From Streptococcus lactarius (lineage in GTDB: Bacteria; Bacillota; Bacilli; Lactobacillales; Streptococcaceae), in the NCBI RefSeq assembly GCF_016642265.1, contig NZ_MRXX01000001.1:14822-39515 (forward strand): DNA of 24,694 bases, written 5' to 3'. The notes below the pieces were generated by a model that had not been told where the DNA came from, did no database searches, and saw only the letters and a list, made by a program, of their open reading frames with translations. The position numbers were made by a program, and so were the translations under genes. This document shows, piece by piece, positions 14,608 through 23,206 of the stretch (positions within the stretch are counted from its first letter, which is position 1; every line of letters begins with the position of its first letter).

Positions 14608-15645
14608 TTAGAGATTCCTTATGATAGCTGTTGTCATCTCTGCAGTCGAAGCCTGACCACCTAGATCTCGGGTCAAAATCCCCTGATTCAAGGTTTGATT
14701 GACAGCTTCTTCGATCATTTCTGCACCTGCTGTTTCTCCAAAACTGTCTCGGAGCATCATGGCAACGGACAGGATCATGGAAATCGGATTGGCAATGCCT
14801 TGACCAGCAATATCTGGTGCTGAACCATGAATCGGCTCGTACATGCTTGGCCCTTGGTCAGAATGACTGGCAGACGGCATCACGCCTAGTGTTCCTGGAA
14901 GAACGCTCGATTCGTCAGATAAGATATCTCCAAATAGATTCTCTGTTACGACAACATCAAAGCGAGCTGGATTGGTGATCATGATCATAGCCGCACTATC
15001 GACAAGCTGGTGCTCTAAAGTCACATCTGGAAATTCTTTGGCAACTTCTTCTGCTACTTGCCGCCACAATTTAGACGTTGCCAGAACATTTTGCTTATCG
15101 ATACTGGTCACTTTCTTGCCACGTCCTTGTGCAATCTTGAAGGCTTGGCGCATAATCCGACGGATTTCTTCTGCGCTGTAATCATTGATATCGCGCGCTG
15201 TATCTTCTTTCAAAATATGCTCTCCAAAGTAAATCCCACCTGTCAATTCACGCACAACCACGAAGTCGACACCCTCGATACGCTCTGGTTTCAAAGGAGA
15301 CAGGTGTTTCAAGGCGTCAAAAATCCGTACAGGGCGAATATTTGCAAAAAGATTTAATTCCTTACGAATAGCGAGCAAACCTTGTTCTGGACGAACAGGA
15401 GCATGGTCATACTCCGGACTTCCGATGGCCGCAAGAAGAATAGCATCCGCTCCTTTCGCTGCTTCTAGAGTATCTTGGGGAAGTGGATGACCAGCGGCAT
15501 CAATCCCAGCACCCCCAAAAGGTTTGTCTTCTAGGCTATAATCAAAGCCAATTTTGGGAGCAACGGCTGCAAGGACCTCTAGCCCAGCTGCCATGATCTC
15601 AGGGCCAATCCCATCTCCTGCAAGTGTTACAATTTTCTTTGTCAT
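14608..15645 (-). CDS. leuB: 3-isopropylmalate dehydrogenase
   Basis: LeuB oxidises and decarboxylates 3-isopropylmalate to 2-oxoisocaproate with NAD, the third step of leucine synthesis. From the chosen ATG it has 345 residues. Motifs: GDGIGPEIM at the N-terminus, ELTGGIYFGE, the catalytic-region DKQNVL, and the NAD-binding MYEPIHGSAPDIAGQGIANP. Another ATG lies two codons upstream (15651), but AGAGG is only two bases from it; the downstream ATG has eight bases of spacing and gives the family N-terminus MTKKIVTLAGDGIGPE. The ribosome binding site overlaps the leuA stop codon, which suggests coupled translation. Confidence 0.96.
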   Translation of the reverse strand: MTKKIVTLAGDGIGPEIMAAGLEVLAAVAPKIGFDYSLEDKPFGGAGIDAAGHPLPQDTLEAAKGADAILLAAIGSPEYDHAPVRPEQGLLAIRKELNLFANIRPVRIFDALKHLSPLKPERIEGVDFVVVRELTGGIYFGEHILKEDTARDINDYSAEEIRRIMRQAFKIAQGRGKKVTSIDKQNVLATSKLWRQVAEEVAKEFPDVTLEHQLVDSAAMIMITNPARFDVVVTENLFGDILSDESSVLPGTLGVMPSASHSDQGPSMYEPIHGSAPDIAGQGIANPISMILSVAMMLRDSFGETAGAEMIEEAVNQTLNQGILTRDLGGQASTAEMTTAIIRNL

Positions 15646-15657
15646 GTTCATTTCCTC

Positions 15658-17220
15658 TTAGGCTTGTGGAAGATCACGGTAAGAAACAGCTCGTCCCATC
15701 TCACCCGCATTCTCTTTTTGCACTAGGGTATTGGCATTGATATAGGCAATCGCTGACGCCTTCAATACGTCAAAGTCCAAGCCAGAGGCATTGAAAATCG
15801 TATCTGTATCGACATTTTCCACGGATACCAAGACACGAGCTTGGGCGTCAATCCCATCGGTCACCGCATCGATATTGTAAGATGTCAAGCGAACAGTTTG
15901 GTTGAAGAATTTATCAATCGCATTAAAGATGGCTTCGACAGATCCTTGACCATCAGCCAAGAATTCAAGCACTTCTCCCTCTTCATTTCTAAGGCTAACT
16001 GCTGCAGAAATACTTTCATCGGCATTGGTCGACAAGCGGAGATCGTTAAATTGGAAGCCATCTGGATTTTCTACTGCTGTACCGGCAACAAGGGCGCGGA
16101 TATCGGCATCGGTGATCTCGTGTTTTTTGTCTGCCAGAGATTTGAACTTGGCAAATAATGGTTGGATATCTTCCTCTGAGAAATCAAGTCCTAACTCATG
16201 GAGTTTCTCAATAAAGGCATGGCGACCAGACAATTTTCCAAGAGGAAGACTGTTGCTCTTGACGCCCACCAACTCAGGGGTGATGATTTCATAAGTAAGC
16301 GGGTTTTTAAGGACCCCATCTTGGTGAATTCCAGACTCATGTGAAAAGGCATTGCCACCAACAACCGCTTTGTTTTTAGGAATTGGAATCCCAGAGTAAC
16401 GAGAAACCAACTCAGAAGTATTGATGGTTTCATTAAGGACAATCGGACTTTCAACCTGGTAATAGTCTTCGCGAATATTAAGAGCGACCGCTACTTCTTC
16501 AAGCGCTGCATTTCCAGCCCGTTCACCGATCCCATTGATGGTCCCTTCCACACGGCGGGCCCCATTTTTGACAGCAGCAAGGCTATTCGCCACTGCCATT
16601 CCTAGATCATCATGGCAATGAGGGGAATAGATAATCTCGCGGTCCGTCTTGACATGGTCAATCAAGTATTTGAAAATCGCGCCATACTCTGCTGGTGTCG
16701 TGAAACCGACTGTATCAGGAATATTGATGTAGCTAGCCCCTGCGTCGACCGCAGTCTGGACAACTTGCAAGAGGAAATCCAATTCCGTCCGTGTCGCATC
16801 TTCTGGTGAGAACTCCACAACCTCAAACTTTGAACGCGCATATGAAACGTGCTCTTTAATGGCTTTAAGAATTTCTTCCTTGCTCTTGTTGAGTTTAAAC
16901 TCCCGATGAATGGGACTGGTTGCGATAAAGACGTGAACTTGCGGATACTTGGCATCCTTTAAGGCTTCATAACAAGCATCAATATCTGATTTGACAGAAC
17001 GGGCCAAACCTGTCACAGCTGTCTTGGTCAAGACCTTTGCAATCTCTTTCACAGCTGTGAAGGAATCAGGACTTGCTGCAGGAAAACCTGCTTCAATAGC
17101 AGAAATACCCCATTTTTCCAATTGTTTGGCAATGGAAACTTTTTCCTTGATCGAAAAATTTACACCCGGTGTTTGTTCACCATCTCGAAGACTGGTATCT
17201 AAAAATTCAACTTTACGCAT
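15658..17220 (-). CDS. leuA: 2-isopropylmalate synthase
   Basis: LeuA condenses acetyl-CoA with 2-oxoisovalerate, the committed step of leucine synthesis, and is usually inhibited by leucine. The 520-residue, full-length form has the DRE-TIM catalytic barrel with [15 protein letters not shown] (8-22) and the metal-binding [21 protein letters not shown], the linker region, and a C-terminal regulatory (allosteric) domain from about 390 that includes GxxxxxxxxAxAIFNAID-like segments. [15 protein letters not shown] is present. The ATG is preceded by GAGGAG. It is the first structural gene of the operon and is controlled by the leader at 17251-17475. Confidence 0.97.
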   Translation of the reverse strand: MRKVEFLDTSLRDGEQTPGVNFSIKEKVSIAKQLEKWGISAIEAGFPAASPDSFTAVKEIAKVLTKTAVTGLARSVKSDIDACYEALKDAKYPQVHVFIATSPIHREFKLNKSKEEILKAIKEHVSYARSKFEVVEFSPEDATRTELDFLLQVVQTAVDAGASYINIPDTVGFTTPAEYGAIFKYLIDHVKTDREIIYSPHCHDDLGMAVANSLAAVKNGARRVEGTINGIGERAGNAALEEVAVALNIREDYYQVESPIVLNETINTSELVSRYSGIPIPKNKAVVGGNAFSHESGIHQDGVLKNPLTYEIITPELVGVKSNSLPLGKLSGRHAFIEKLHELGLDFSEEDIQPLFAKFKSLADKKHEITDADIRALVAGTAVENPDGFQFNDLRLSTNADESISAAVSLRNEEGEVLEFLADGQGSVEAIFNAIDKFFNQTVRLTSYNIDAVTDGIDAQARVLVSVENVDTDTIFNASGLDFDVLKASAIAYINANTLVQKENAGEMGRAVSYRDLPQA

Positions 17221-17250
17221 AGGGTCTCCTCATTTCTATGTAGTGGATAT

Positions 17251-17290
17251 AAAGAAAAACATCTCACTCGGTCAACCAAGCGAGATGTTT
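17251..17290 (-). terminator. leu attenuator (leader terminator hairpin)
   Basis: On the minus strand AAACATCTCGCTTGG and CCGAGTGAGATGTTT form a 15-bp stem (two G-T pairs) around TTGA, followed by TTTTTCTTT. It lies between the leader peptide and leuA, 30 bases before the leuA start. This is a strong intrinsic terminator that should stop transcription unless it is pre-empted. Confidence 0.9.
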
Positions 17291-17303
17291 CTGCCCGCTT
17301 GGT
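17275..17303 (-). promoter_or_regulatory. leu antiterminator pairing
   Basis: ACCAAGCG (17296-17303) is perfectly complementary to CGCTTGGT (17275-17282), which is the 5' arm of the terminator stem. A further GG/CC pair can form outside a 3x3 internal loop. The pairing excludes the terminator, as in attenuation control. Confidence 0.75.
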
Positions 17304-17313
17304 AAGCCAAACA

Positions 17314-17337
17314 GGACTAATGCTTCTGCACTAGCCC
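17314..17337 (-). promoter_or_regulatory. Hairpin overlapping the leader-peptide stop
   Basis: GGGCTAGTGC and GCATTAGTCC form a 10-bp stem (two G-T pairs) around AGAA on the minus strand. The 5' arm contains the last codon and stop of the leader peptide, so a ribosome reaching the stop would open it. It may be the pause hairpin or the switch that links ribosome position to the antiterminator. Confidence 0.6.
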
Positions 17338-17384
17338 TTATACCTCAACAACAAAGCAAATTGAATAAACTTAGCTGTTTTCAT
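17331..17384 (-). CDS. leuL: leu operon leader peptide (17 residues)
   Basis: The small frame encodes MKTAKFIQFALLLRYKG, starting at ATG (17382-17384) and ending at TAG (17331-17333). AAGGAG lies ten bases upstream of the ATG. Codons 11-13 are three consecutive TTG leucine codons (17346-17354). It sits 30 bases after the expected start of transcription and is followed by competing hairpins and a terminator before leuA. This is the classical arrangement for attenuation by leucyl-tRNA shortage. A leader peptide with Leu codons has been reported for the leu operon of Lactococcus lactis, a close relative. Its sequence matters less than its Leu codons; as a peptide it probably has no function. Confidence 0.85.
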   Translation of the reverse strand: MKTAKFIQFALLLRYKG

Positions 17385-17420
17385 GTTTGACTTTCTCCTT
17401 TGTTCAATGTCTTGTTTAGT

Positions 17421-17449
17421 ATTTTAGCATAGGGAAAAAGCAATGTCAA
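17421..17449 (-). promoter_or_regulatory. Promoter of the leu operon
   Basis: The minus strand has a perfect -35 TTGACA (17444-17449), a 17-base spacer, and -10 TAAAAT (17421-17426) preceded by TGC, an extended -10. It is one of the strongest promoters in the window. Overlapping CodY-like boxes end one base upstream of the -35. Confidence 0.9.
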
Positions 17450-17450
17450 G

Positions 17451-17475
17451 AATTTTCTGTAATATTCTGAATTTT
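17451..17475. promoter_or_regulatory. Two overlapping CodY-like boxes at the leu promoter
   Basis: On the minus strand AAAATTCAGAATATT (17461-17475) and ATATTACAGAAAATT (17451-17465) each match the CodY consensus at 12 of 15 positions and share 5 bases. Overlapping CodY sites (6-base overlap) are described in Bacillus subtilis operators. They abut the -35, so CodY should repress leu transcription when branched-chain amino acids are plentiful. Confidence 0.7.
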
Positions 17476-17505
17476 TTGAATAGAAACAAAATATCCCCTT
17501 TTGCC

Positions 17506-18138
17506 CTACTTCTTCTGATACAAATCAAAAACGATCTTGTCATTATAGAGATCAATGGTATTGGCCTTGGCATAGATTCCAAAGTCGTTGTCCATTTCCG
17601 ACAAGAGAATGGTGATGGTGGACTGCTTAGGTGAGATCTGAACGAATTTTGGGATGTTTTTATTTTTACTCAAGAGCTGCAAGACCATCTTTTGGGGGAT
17701 TTGGAAGCTTCCCACTGAAAAGTCCTTGACACTCAAAAGAATATTTCCGTTTTCCAATTTGGATGGTTGGAAGTAAATGTACAAGGGGTAGGATTTGCCC
17801 AGAAGACTCAACTGCCCTTCTAGCAAGATTTGTTGGTTGTCCGCATAGACCTTGTAATCGGATAAATGGTATTTTTTTAGCAGATGTTTAATGGTGTCAT
17901 TGAACTGATCTCTGGTTGTCGTCATGGTCCCAACTTGGACGTCACTAGTCTTTGCAGTCCGTTGGAGCTGACGGACATCTTCTCTAGGTGTTGCCAATCG
18001 GCTTTGTACCACAAGGCCTAGAGCTACAAGGAGACTCACCAAGCCTAAAAAGAGCCATTTCCAAATATTGATTTTTTTAATCTGAGCTAGTTGGTCTTTC
18101 TTGGGGATTCCGTTAATTCCAAGTTTTCTTAGTCGCAT
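17506..18138 (-). CDS. ypmS: YpmS family (DUF2140) membrane-anchored protein
   Basis: The 210-residue protein fits YpmS/DUF2140 of Firmicutes. It has a basic cytoplasmic N-terminus (1-26), one membrane segment (about 27-45, WKWLFLGLVSLLVALGLVV) and an extracellular beta-rich domain (about 50-210) with the family-like stretches DVQVGTMTTTRDQFN and LLEGQLSLLGKSYPLYIYFQP. Its role is not known. The ATG has GGAG seven bases upstream and lies inside the end of ypmR, giving a 26-base overlap in another frame and so probable translational coupling. YpmR and YpmS are commonly neighbours, which suggests a joint envelope function. No clear terminator follows before the leu promoter. Confidence 0.88.
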   Translation of the reverse strand: MRLRKLGINGIPKKDQLAQIKKINIWKWLFLGLVSLLVALGLVVQSRLATPREDVRQLQRTAKTSDVQVGTMTTTRDQFNDTIKHLLKKYHLSDYKVYADNQQILLEGQLSLLGKSYPLYIYFQPSKLENGNILLSVKDFSVGSFQIPQKMVLQLLSKNKNIPKFVQISPKQSTITILLSEMDNDFGIYAKANTIDLYNDKIVFDLYQKK

Positions 18139-18949
18139 TGATTTTCTCCAATATTGCTTGTTTCATCTTTTCATAACCTGTGTTGTTGGGGTGAAAACGA
18201 TCTTCTTCATACAAGGCATCGTTAGCAATCGTCGCCTTGCCATCACTGACTTCTGACACACCCATTTTCCCGTCGATTCCTTTATACAGGGCATCATTGA
18301 TCGGAACGAAATAGACCTGATCAAATTGTGCGATGGTTTCTTCCGTCGTCTCATTCCAACGATCTACAGCCGTCTGAATACTGGTTAATTCAGGAAAATT
18401 CAGGTAAAGAGGATTGTAAATCCCCACTACATAAATGGGAAGATGGGGATTGTCCTTTCTGGCTTTTGTGATCATTTCTTTGAGGTTAGCTGTATAATTC
18501 TTGAGCGGTTTTCGGATATCTGATTGAGAAAAATCACTCAGATGATCGACAACAACTTTGCGTAGATCATTTCCTCCAACCGTTAAGGTCATGACATGCG
18601 CCTTCTTGAGATCCTTCTGAAGGTCTGTTTGCTTCTTGAGTCGATCTAAAATCTGATCACTTGTATTTCCAGCTACACCATAGTTGACAGGCTGGTAGTG
18701 ACCGTCATTTTCATTGGACAGACTTTGGGCAAGGATGGGCACAAAGCCTCCTTGCTTGGTGCTATCCCCTACTCCTTCGGTCAGTGAATCTCCTAGAGCT
18801 ACATAAGTATAGGTGATTTCTTTTGCAGACGTTTTGGGCTTGGTCATACGAGGAGATGCAGTCGGGAGCAAAGCACGAAATAGAAAGACAAAGACAAGAA
18901 GGCTGGTTAAAAAGAAAACCAAGCCTTGCATCATTTTTTTAAGATTCAT
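18113..18949 (-). CDS. ypmR: SGNH/GDSL-family lipase/esterase (YpmR-like)
   Basis: The 278-residue protein is an SGNH hydrolase anchored by one N-terminal membrane segment (about 9-29). The catalytic blocks are complete: GDSL with nucleophile Ser55 in VALGDSLTEGVGD, a Gly in NYGVAGNTSDQIL (block II), Asn127 in TVGGNDL (block III), and Asp250/His253 in DRFHPNNTGY (block V). The catalytic domain should face outside the membrane. The natural substrate of YpmR proteins is not known to me; acyl or acetyl ester groups of envelope molecules are likely. The start codon has no good ribosome binding site and lies 14 bases after pyrC, so translation may be coupled. It overlaps ypmS by 26 bases. Confidence 0.92.
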   Translation of the reverse strand: MNLKKMMQGLVFFLTSLLVFVFLFRALLPTASPRMTKPKTSAKEITYTYVALGDSLTEGVGDSTKQGGFVPILAQSLSNENDGHYQPVNYGVAGNTSDQILDRLKKQTDLQKDLKKAHVMTLTVGGNDLRKVVVDHLSDFSQSDIRKPLKNYTANLKEMITKARKDNPHLPIYVVGIYNPLYLNFPELTSIQTAVDRWNETTEETIAQFDQVYFVPINDALYKGIDGKMGVSEVSDGKATIANDALYEEDRFHPNNTGYEKMKQAILEKINATKKTWN

Positions 18950-18963
18950 ATGAATACGATCGC

Positions 18964-20232
18964 TTATCCTTGGAAAATCACTTGTCCATCACAGATAGTA
19001 TAAGCAACTTTCCCTTTTAATGTTTCACCCACAAATGGGGAATTTCCAGCTTTTGAAGCGAAATGATCCGATACTAGGCGGTCTGCTTCCGGATCAAAGA
19101 GAGTCAAATCTGCTGGTCCATCTACTGCGATATATCCAGCATCAAAATTATAGAGACGTGCTGGATTATAGGACATCTTTTCTAGCAACTGCATGAGGCT
19201 CAAATGTCCTGCATGCACCAAGTAGGTCAATCCAAGAGAAAGTGAGGTTTCAAGACCGGTCATTCCAGATGGTGCCTTGGTAATATCAGGAACATTCTTC
19301 TCATCCGAATGGTGAGGCGCGTGATCCGTCGCAATCACGGAGATGACGCCTGACTTCAAGCCTTCAATCACTGCTAGACGGTCTGATTCCAAGCGAAGGG
19401 GTGGGTTCATCTTGGCATTGCTTCCCTTGGTCAAGAGGAGACTTTCTGTTTTTGAAAAGTGTTGGGGAGCTACTTCTGCCGTCACATGAGCTCCTAATCC
19501 TTGGGCAAATTCCACAACCTTGACACTTTCTTCCTTGGAAAGGTGTTGGATATGAAGGTGGGCACCTGTCGCATGGGCAATCATGGCATCCCGCGCAGCC
19601 ATCGAGTATTCGGCCACACCCGTAGCCCCACAGACATGGAAGTGTTCCTTAGCAATATGTTCATTTAAACCAAGAATGCCGTTCAACTCAGGGTCTTCTT
19701 CATGCAGACTAATAAAGGTCCCTAGACGCTTAGCTTCTTCCAAGGCTTGGCGGACAACCTTGGTGCTTTGAAGAGGAATCCCATCATCTGAAAATCCTAC
19801 CGCACCAGCCTTAAGCAGGGCTTCAAAATCTGTCAGGTGTTGACCGTCAAAATTCTTGGTCACCGTCGCAACCGTACGAATGTGGAGATTTTCCTTGGCT
19901 GCAGAAGCTAAGACTTCCTCTAAGGTAGCAATATCTGAAATAGTCGGATTGGTATTGGCCATCATGACTACTCGAGTAAACCCACCCGCAGCTGCTGCTA
20001 AAGCACCAGTATGGATATCTTCTTTATGGGTTTGGCCGGGTTCACGGAAATGCACGTGCACATCGATCAAACCAGGAGCTACCACTAGACCTGAAGCATC
20101 AAGCACCTCTTCTCCATCCGTTGGGAGATTTTCAGCAATCTCTACAATTTTCTTTCCCTCAATGCGAAGGTCACAGACTTGATCCAAACCGGTCTTTGGA
20201 TCCATGACACGACCATTTTTAATGACAACCAT
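18964..20232 (-). CDS. pyrC: Dihydroorotase
   Basis: PyrC closes N-carbamoyl-aspartate to dihydroorotate in pyrimidine synthesis. The 422-residue protein is the class I zinc type. Metal ligands are visible: His59 and His61 in [10 protein letters not shown], Asp150 in GFSDDG, His177 in ISLHEED, His230 in HIQHLS and Asp303 in IATDHAPH. The last part ([16 protein letters not shown], then [12 protein letters not shown] and [21 protein letters not shown]) is typical of the C-terminal composite domain. AGGAG precedes the ATG. It starts 11 bases after mutX, so it belongs to the ung-mutX-pyrC run also seen in pneumococcus. No PyrR leader is visible. Confidence 0.97.
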   Translation of the reverse strand: MVVIKNGRVMDPKTGLDQVCDLRIEGKKIVEIAENLPTDGEEVLDASGLVVAPGLIDVHVHFREPGQTHKEDIHTGALAAAAGGFTRVVMMANTNPTISDIATLEEVLASAAKENLHIRTVATVTKNFDGQHLTDFEALLKAGAVGFSDDGIPLQSTKVVRQALEEAKRLGTFISLHEEDPELNGILGLNEHIAKEHFHVCGATGVAEYSMAARDAMIAHATGAHLHIQHLSKEESVKVVEFAQGLGAHVTAEVAPQHFSKTESLLLTKGSNAKMNPPLRLESDRLAVIEGLKSGVISVIATDHAPHHSDEKNVPDITKAPSGMTGLETSLSLGLTYLVHAGHLSLMQLLEKMSYNPARLYNFDAGYIAVDGPADLTLFDPEADRLVSDHFASKAGNSPFVGETLKGKVAYTICDGQVIFQG

Positions 20233-20243
20233 TGCATTCTCCT

Positions 20244-20708
20244 TTATTCATAAAAATCAACATGCGACTCTAACAAGCGGTCGCCGTCATAGCGAAACAT
20301 TGCTGAAAAGAAGGGTTTATCCTCTAACAACCACTCGACAAAGGTGTGGTCCCCCTCCCAGGTTGGTTTTAAGAGGACTTGATCATAAGGCACCCACTCT
20401 AGTGTCCCTTCGTTACATTCGATCAATTCTCCTTCAAACTCGGTCACCTTGAAGACATAAGTGTACCAATCCAGATCAGGTGTAAACTCAGGAAAGGTAA
20501 TGATCCCTTTTAAGACTGGCTTGGCTCTTAGTCCCGTCTCCTCAAAAATCTCACGCGCCGCACACTCCTGAGGGGTTTCCCCGCGTTCTAATTTTCCACC
20601 AACCCCGATCCATTTACCTTCATGGACATCATTGGGCTTTTTATTGCGATGCAACATGAGAAATTCTTTCCCGTTGTCAATGTAACAAATTGTTGCTAAT
20701 TGTGGCAT
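20244..20708 (-). CDS. mutX: Nudix hydrolase, 8-oxo-dGTP diphosphatase MutX
   Basis: MutX hydrolyses oxidised dGTP so that it is not incorporated opposite adenine. The 154-residue protein has a complete Nudix box GX5EX7REUXEEXGU at 38-60 (G38, E44, R52, E53, E56, E57, G59). [13 protein letters not shown] surrounds it. The N-terminal strand [10 protein letters not shown] and [14 protein letters not shown] match streptococcal MutX. The ATG has AGGAG six bases upstream. It lies 9 bases after ung, pairing two DNA-repair functions in one transcript, and 11 bases before pyrC. Confidence 0.93.
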   Translation of the reverse strand: MPQLATICYIDNGKEFLMLHRNKKPNDVHEGKWIGVGGKLERGETPQECAAREIFEETGLRAKPVLKGIITFPEFTPDLDWYTYVFKVTEFEGELIECNEGTLEWVPYDQVLLKPTWEGDHTFVEWLLEDKPFFSAMFRYDGDRLLESHVDFYE

Positions 20709-20717
20709 TTCTTTCTC

Positions 20718-21371
20718 CTATCTTAACCAATCAATCGGCTCACGTCCCGCCTCTGTCAAAAATTGATTGGTTTTTGAAAAGGGCTGGGACCCAAAGAATC
20801 CTCGGTAGGCCGATAAGGGACTTGGGTGAGCTGATTCAAGGACCAAATGTCGATCGTGGGTAATCAGAGGCTTTTTCTTACGGGCATAAGATCCCCAGAG
20901 GATGAAGACAACAGGCTCCTCTGAATCATTGACCACCTTGATCACAGCATCTGTGAACGGTTCCCAAATTTGACCCGCATGGCCATTGGCCTGACCAGCA
21001 GGAACCGTCAAGCAGGCATTGAGCAAGAGCACTCCTTGCTCTGCCCAAGAGGTCAGATCATGCGACCGCTTCTCTCCAATATCTGAGCGCAATTCTTTGA
21101 GAATATTTTGCAAAGAAGGCGGCGCTGGCACATGATCCGGAACAGAAAAACTTAAGCCTTGTGCTTGATCTGGTCCATGATAGGGATCTTGTCCTAAAAT
21201 CAAAACCTTGACCTGATCCATCTCCGTTGTCTGCAAGGCCTTAAAAACCTTATCACGCGGTGGATAGACCACTCCTTTGTTATAGACCTCATTCATAAAG
21301 TCATTGATCTGATGAAAATACCCTTCAGGAAGGTGGGATTTGATGGCTTCATGCCATGGTGAATGCTCCAT
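20718..21371 (-). CDS. ung: Uracil-DNA glycosylase
   Basis: Ung removes uracil from DNA. The 217-residue protein has all family motifs: the water-activating GQDPYHG (60-66, catalytic Asp62), the uracil-binding GLSFSVP (72-78), LLNACLTV (116-123), the Leu/His loop [13 protein letters not shown] (182-194, catalytic His182), and [17 protein letters not shown] at the end. The ATG is preceded by GGGGAG. It heads the ung-mutX-pyrC-ypmR-ypmS run; its promoter is likely at 21408-21416. Confidence 0.97.
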   Translation of the reverse strand: MEHSPWHEAIKSHLPEGYFHQINDFMNEVYNKGVVYPPRDKVFKALQTTEMDQVKVLILGQDPYHGPDQAQGLSFSVPDHVPAPPSLQNILKELRSDIGEKRSHDLTSWAEQGVLLLNACLTVPAGQANGHAGQIWEPFTDAVIKVVNDSEEPVVFILWGSYARKKKPLITHDRHLVLESAHPSPLSAYRGFFGSQPFSKTNQFLTEAGREPIDWLR

Positions 21372-21407
21372 GAAAACTCTCCCCTGTCCAATAAATTCTT
21401 ACCTTCC

Positions 21408-21416
21408 ATTATACCA
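21408..21416 (-). promoter_or_regulatory. ung: Extended -10 promoter of ung
   Basis: TGGTATAAT on the minus strand is an extended -10 with a perfect TATAAT (21408-21413), giving a leader of about 30 bases. No good -35 is visible at 17 bases (TAGAAT). Confidence 0.6.
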
Positions 21417-21555
21417 CAAAACTAAATCACATTCTATCAGGTATTCATTAGATGTGGTTAGTTGATTTTACTGTATTTTAGACGTGGTCACATATCGCTC
21501 AAATAAATAAAAACGTAGTCAATAACGTAGTCAGTCAATTGCCGTTATAACAGAA

Positions 21556-21583
21556 AAAACCACTAACTGCAATTAGTGGTTTT
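21556..21583. terminator. Terminator-like hairpin between ung and the GT-C-like gene
   Basis: AAAACCACTAA and TTAGTGGTTTT form an 11-bp perfect stem around CTGCAA. Its A/T ends make it a possible bidirectional terminator, but no gene requires it: the upstream minus-strand gene already has a terminator at 21632-21654. Confidence 0.5.
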
Positions 21584-21624
21584 AGAATGAGAAAATACCA
21601 TACATTTGGCGCAGATCCACTGGA

Positions 21625-21654
21625 TAAAAAAAGGCTGGACATATTATCCAACCT
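21625..21654 (-). terminator. Terminator of the GT-C-like gene
   Basis: On the minus strand AGGTTGGA and TCCAGCCT form an 8-bp stem with one G-T pair, followed by TTTTTTT. It lies 31 bases after the stop at 21686. It faintly resembles the GAGGCTGGGA hairpin of the repeats at 27-54 and 328-355. Confidence 0.8.
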
Positions 21655-21685
21655 CTTTTTCTGCCTGTCAAACAAGCGAGAGTTT

Positions 21686-23191
21686 TTATGTATTTTCTTT
21701 CTTACTGAATCCTGCTAGACCGATCGAAGCGACTAGTATAATTTGCGGCAAGAATTGGATGAGGTAGCGGGTCTTCCCACCTTCAAAAATGGTCAAGAAG
21801 AGCAAGCCACCAAAGACCGCTAAGGAAAGGAAATTGAAGGCATCTGTATCTCGACGTTTGAGAAAGGCCCCAACCAAGCCAGCTGACAGGACAATCCAGA
21901 TCAACTGCTTTACAAATTCATAATACTTGTATTGCGGACGGTCGATGCTGAGGAAGTAAGTCCGTACCCATTTTGCCAGACCATTGTTTTTCGTCAGTGG
22001 CTCATAGAGAGGATTGATAAATGGGGTCTTTTCGTACTCCACGTCACGATAAAGCCAACCAAGTGTCCCCTCTGCCACTGTCAAGGACTGCTTGTAATAG
22101 ATGTGCCCCAGCAAGCCCCAAGGACCATACTCTTTGAGACGGCGCTTGATTTCTTTGATGACATTTTCTTTCTTAAAGAGGCCATTGTTATAATCCGACC
22201 GCTTGTCCTCATCGATATAAGCCAGCAAGCCCTCTTTCATATCCTCCTGGTTATGTCCCATATCCGTCAAGCCTAAATTGATAAACAAGAGTGGACCCTT
22301 AGCAAGACCTTCCTTTTTCAAAATCGGCACAACCGACTGATGCTCCACCGCGGTATTCAAGCCAGCAAAGACAAAGCCCGTCGCAAGGCCCGTCACCATA
22401 GCGATCTTGCCAAAGGACTTCCAATTACCACGGAAGAAAAGCACAGCCCAAAAGGCGATCATGACAATAATCGTCGTTGGACGGATCAACATGGCAACGC
22501 CTGATAAAACACTCAGTCCTAGCAGCTCTTTCCAAGAGATGACTGCATCATCAGCCTTCAGAAGGTCAAGTACCCACCATAGCTGTAGGGTGATCAATGG
22601 GATGGGTAGAATATCCGTGTACATGGAATAAAAATAAGGCGAATAGCAAATCAAGCTCACATAAAAGACAAAAGCCAAATCAGCTATTTTTTGACTGAAA
22701 TGCTTCTGGGACAGCTTGTACAAGAGGACGGCACCCAAATTGACATAGAGTATGTTGAGAAGCTGCATGACCCACAAACCGCTAGAACCAAAGATCACGT
22801 AGAAAAACTTTTCATAGAGAAAGAGCGGAATGTTATTGGGATTGCGACTGAGGTAGTTGGTGATGGAAGATTGCTTAAGAAGATCAAAAGCTCCCTTAAA
22901 AACAACCGCAGCATCTCGACGGATAAAGAGCTCCGCACAAACCATCATCACAAACTGACAAATAACGGCTCCAATCAGGAAACCTTTTTTATGCTGGATC
23001 AGCCAAACATAGGCTATCTTTAGCCGATCACGTAGCAACCAAGTTAGAAGAAACAAGAAGACAGCAATGAAAATCGCAATATTTGAAATTTCTTGTAGAT
23101 ACACCACACTTGTATACAACCAGTGGACCATGAGAAGCAACAAGACAAGATGCAGGAAGCCAAATAAGGTACGTTTACTTTTCGATAACAT
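21686..23191 (-). CDS. Polytopic membrane protein, probable GT-C glycosyltransferase
   Basis: From the chosen ATG the protein has 501 residues and many membrane segments (roughly ten to twelve). The first two are near 9-28 and 36-54. The loop after the third segment carries RRDAAVVFKGAFDLL, then RNPNNIPLFLYEKFFYVIFG, a pattern like PMT/ArnT-type GT-C glycosyltransferases, which use lipid-linked sugars. A large soluble part (about 270-420) holds NNGLFKKENVIKEIKRRLKEYGP. The frame is open 35 codons further up, but that part spans a terminator hairpin and the -10 box, so I start at MLSKSKRTLFGF (23191). No ribosome binding site is visible; TATAAT lies only six bases before the ATG. The sugar acceptor is unknown, with a cell-wall or surface polymer as a guess. 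Confidence 0.72.
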   Translation of the reverse strand: MLSKSKRTLFGFLHLVLLLLMVHWLYTSVVYLQEISNIAIFIAVFLFLLTWLLRDRLKIAYVWLIQHKKGFLIGAVICQFVMMVCAELFIRRDAAVVFKGAFDLLKQSSITNYLSRNPNNIPLFLYEKFFYVIFGSSGLWVMQLLNILYVNLGAVLLYKLSQKHFSQKIADLAFVFYVSLICYSPYFYSMYTDILPIPLITLQLWWVLDLLKADDAVISWKELLGLSVLSGVAMLIRPTTIIVMIAFWAVLFFRGNWKSFGKIAMVTGLATGFVFAGLNTAVEHQSVVPILKKEGLAKGPLLFINLGLTDMGHNQEDMKEGLLAYIDEDKRSDYNNGLFKKENVIKEIKRRLKEYGPWGLLGHIYYKQSLTVAEGTLGWLYRDVEYEKTPFINPLYEPLTKNNGLAKWVRTYFLSIDRPQYKYYEFVKQLIWIVLSAGLVGAFLKRRDTDAFNFLSLAVFGGLLFLTIFEGGKTRYLIQFLPQIILVASIGLAGFSKKENT

Positions 23192-23197
23192 AGGTCC

Positions 23198-23206
23198 ATT
23201 ATACCA
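23198..23206 (-). promoter_or_regulatory. Extended -10 promoter of the GT-C-like gene
   Basis: TGGTATAAT on the minus strand is an extended -10 with a perfect TATAAT (23198-23203). Only six bases separate it from the ATG at 23191. No -35 can be placed, because that position is the terminator hairpin at 23209-23230. Confidence 0.6.

Larger units (their letters stand above)
21414..21685. other. Non-coding interval between ung and the GT-C-like gene
   Basis: No gene is visible. It holds three imperfect direct repeats of AACGTAGTCA (21481-21490 as gACGTGGTCA, 21512-21521, 21524-21533), a hairpin AAAACCACTAA/TTAGTGGTTTT (21556-21583) and the terminator at 21632-21654. The hairpin has A- and T-tracts on both sides and could be an extra bidirectional terminator. 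The rest has no feature I can support. Confidence 0.5.

Noticed and set aside
17221..17420. T-box riboswitch upstream of leuA
   Set aside because: No T-box antiterminator core (GGGTGG-type) is visible; a leader peptide with Leu codons explains the hairpins better.
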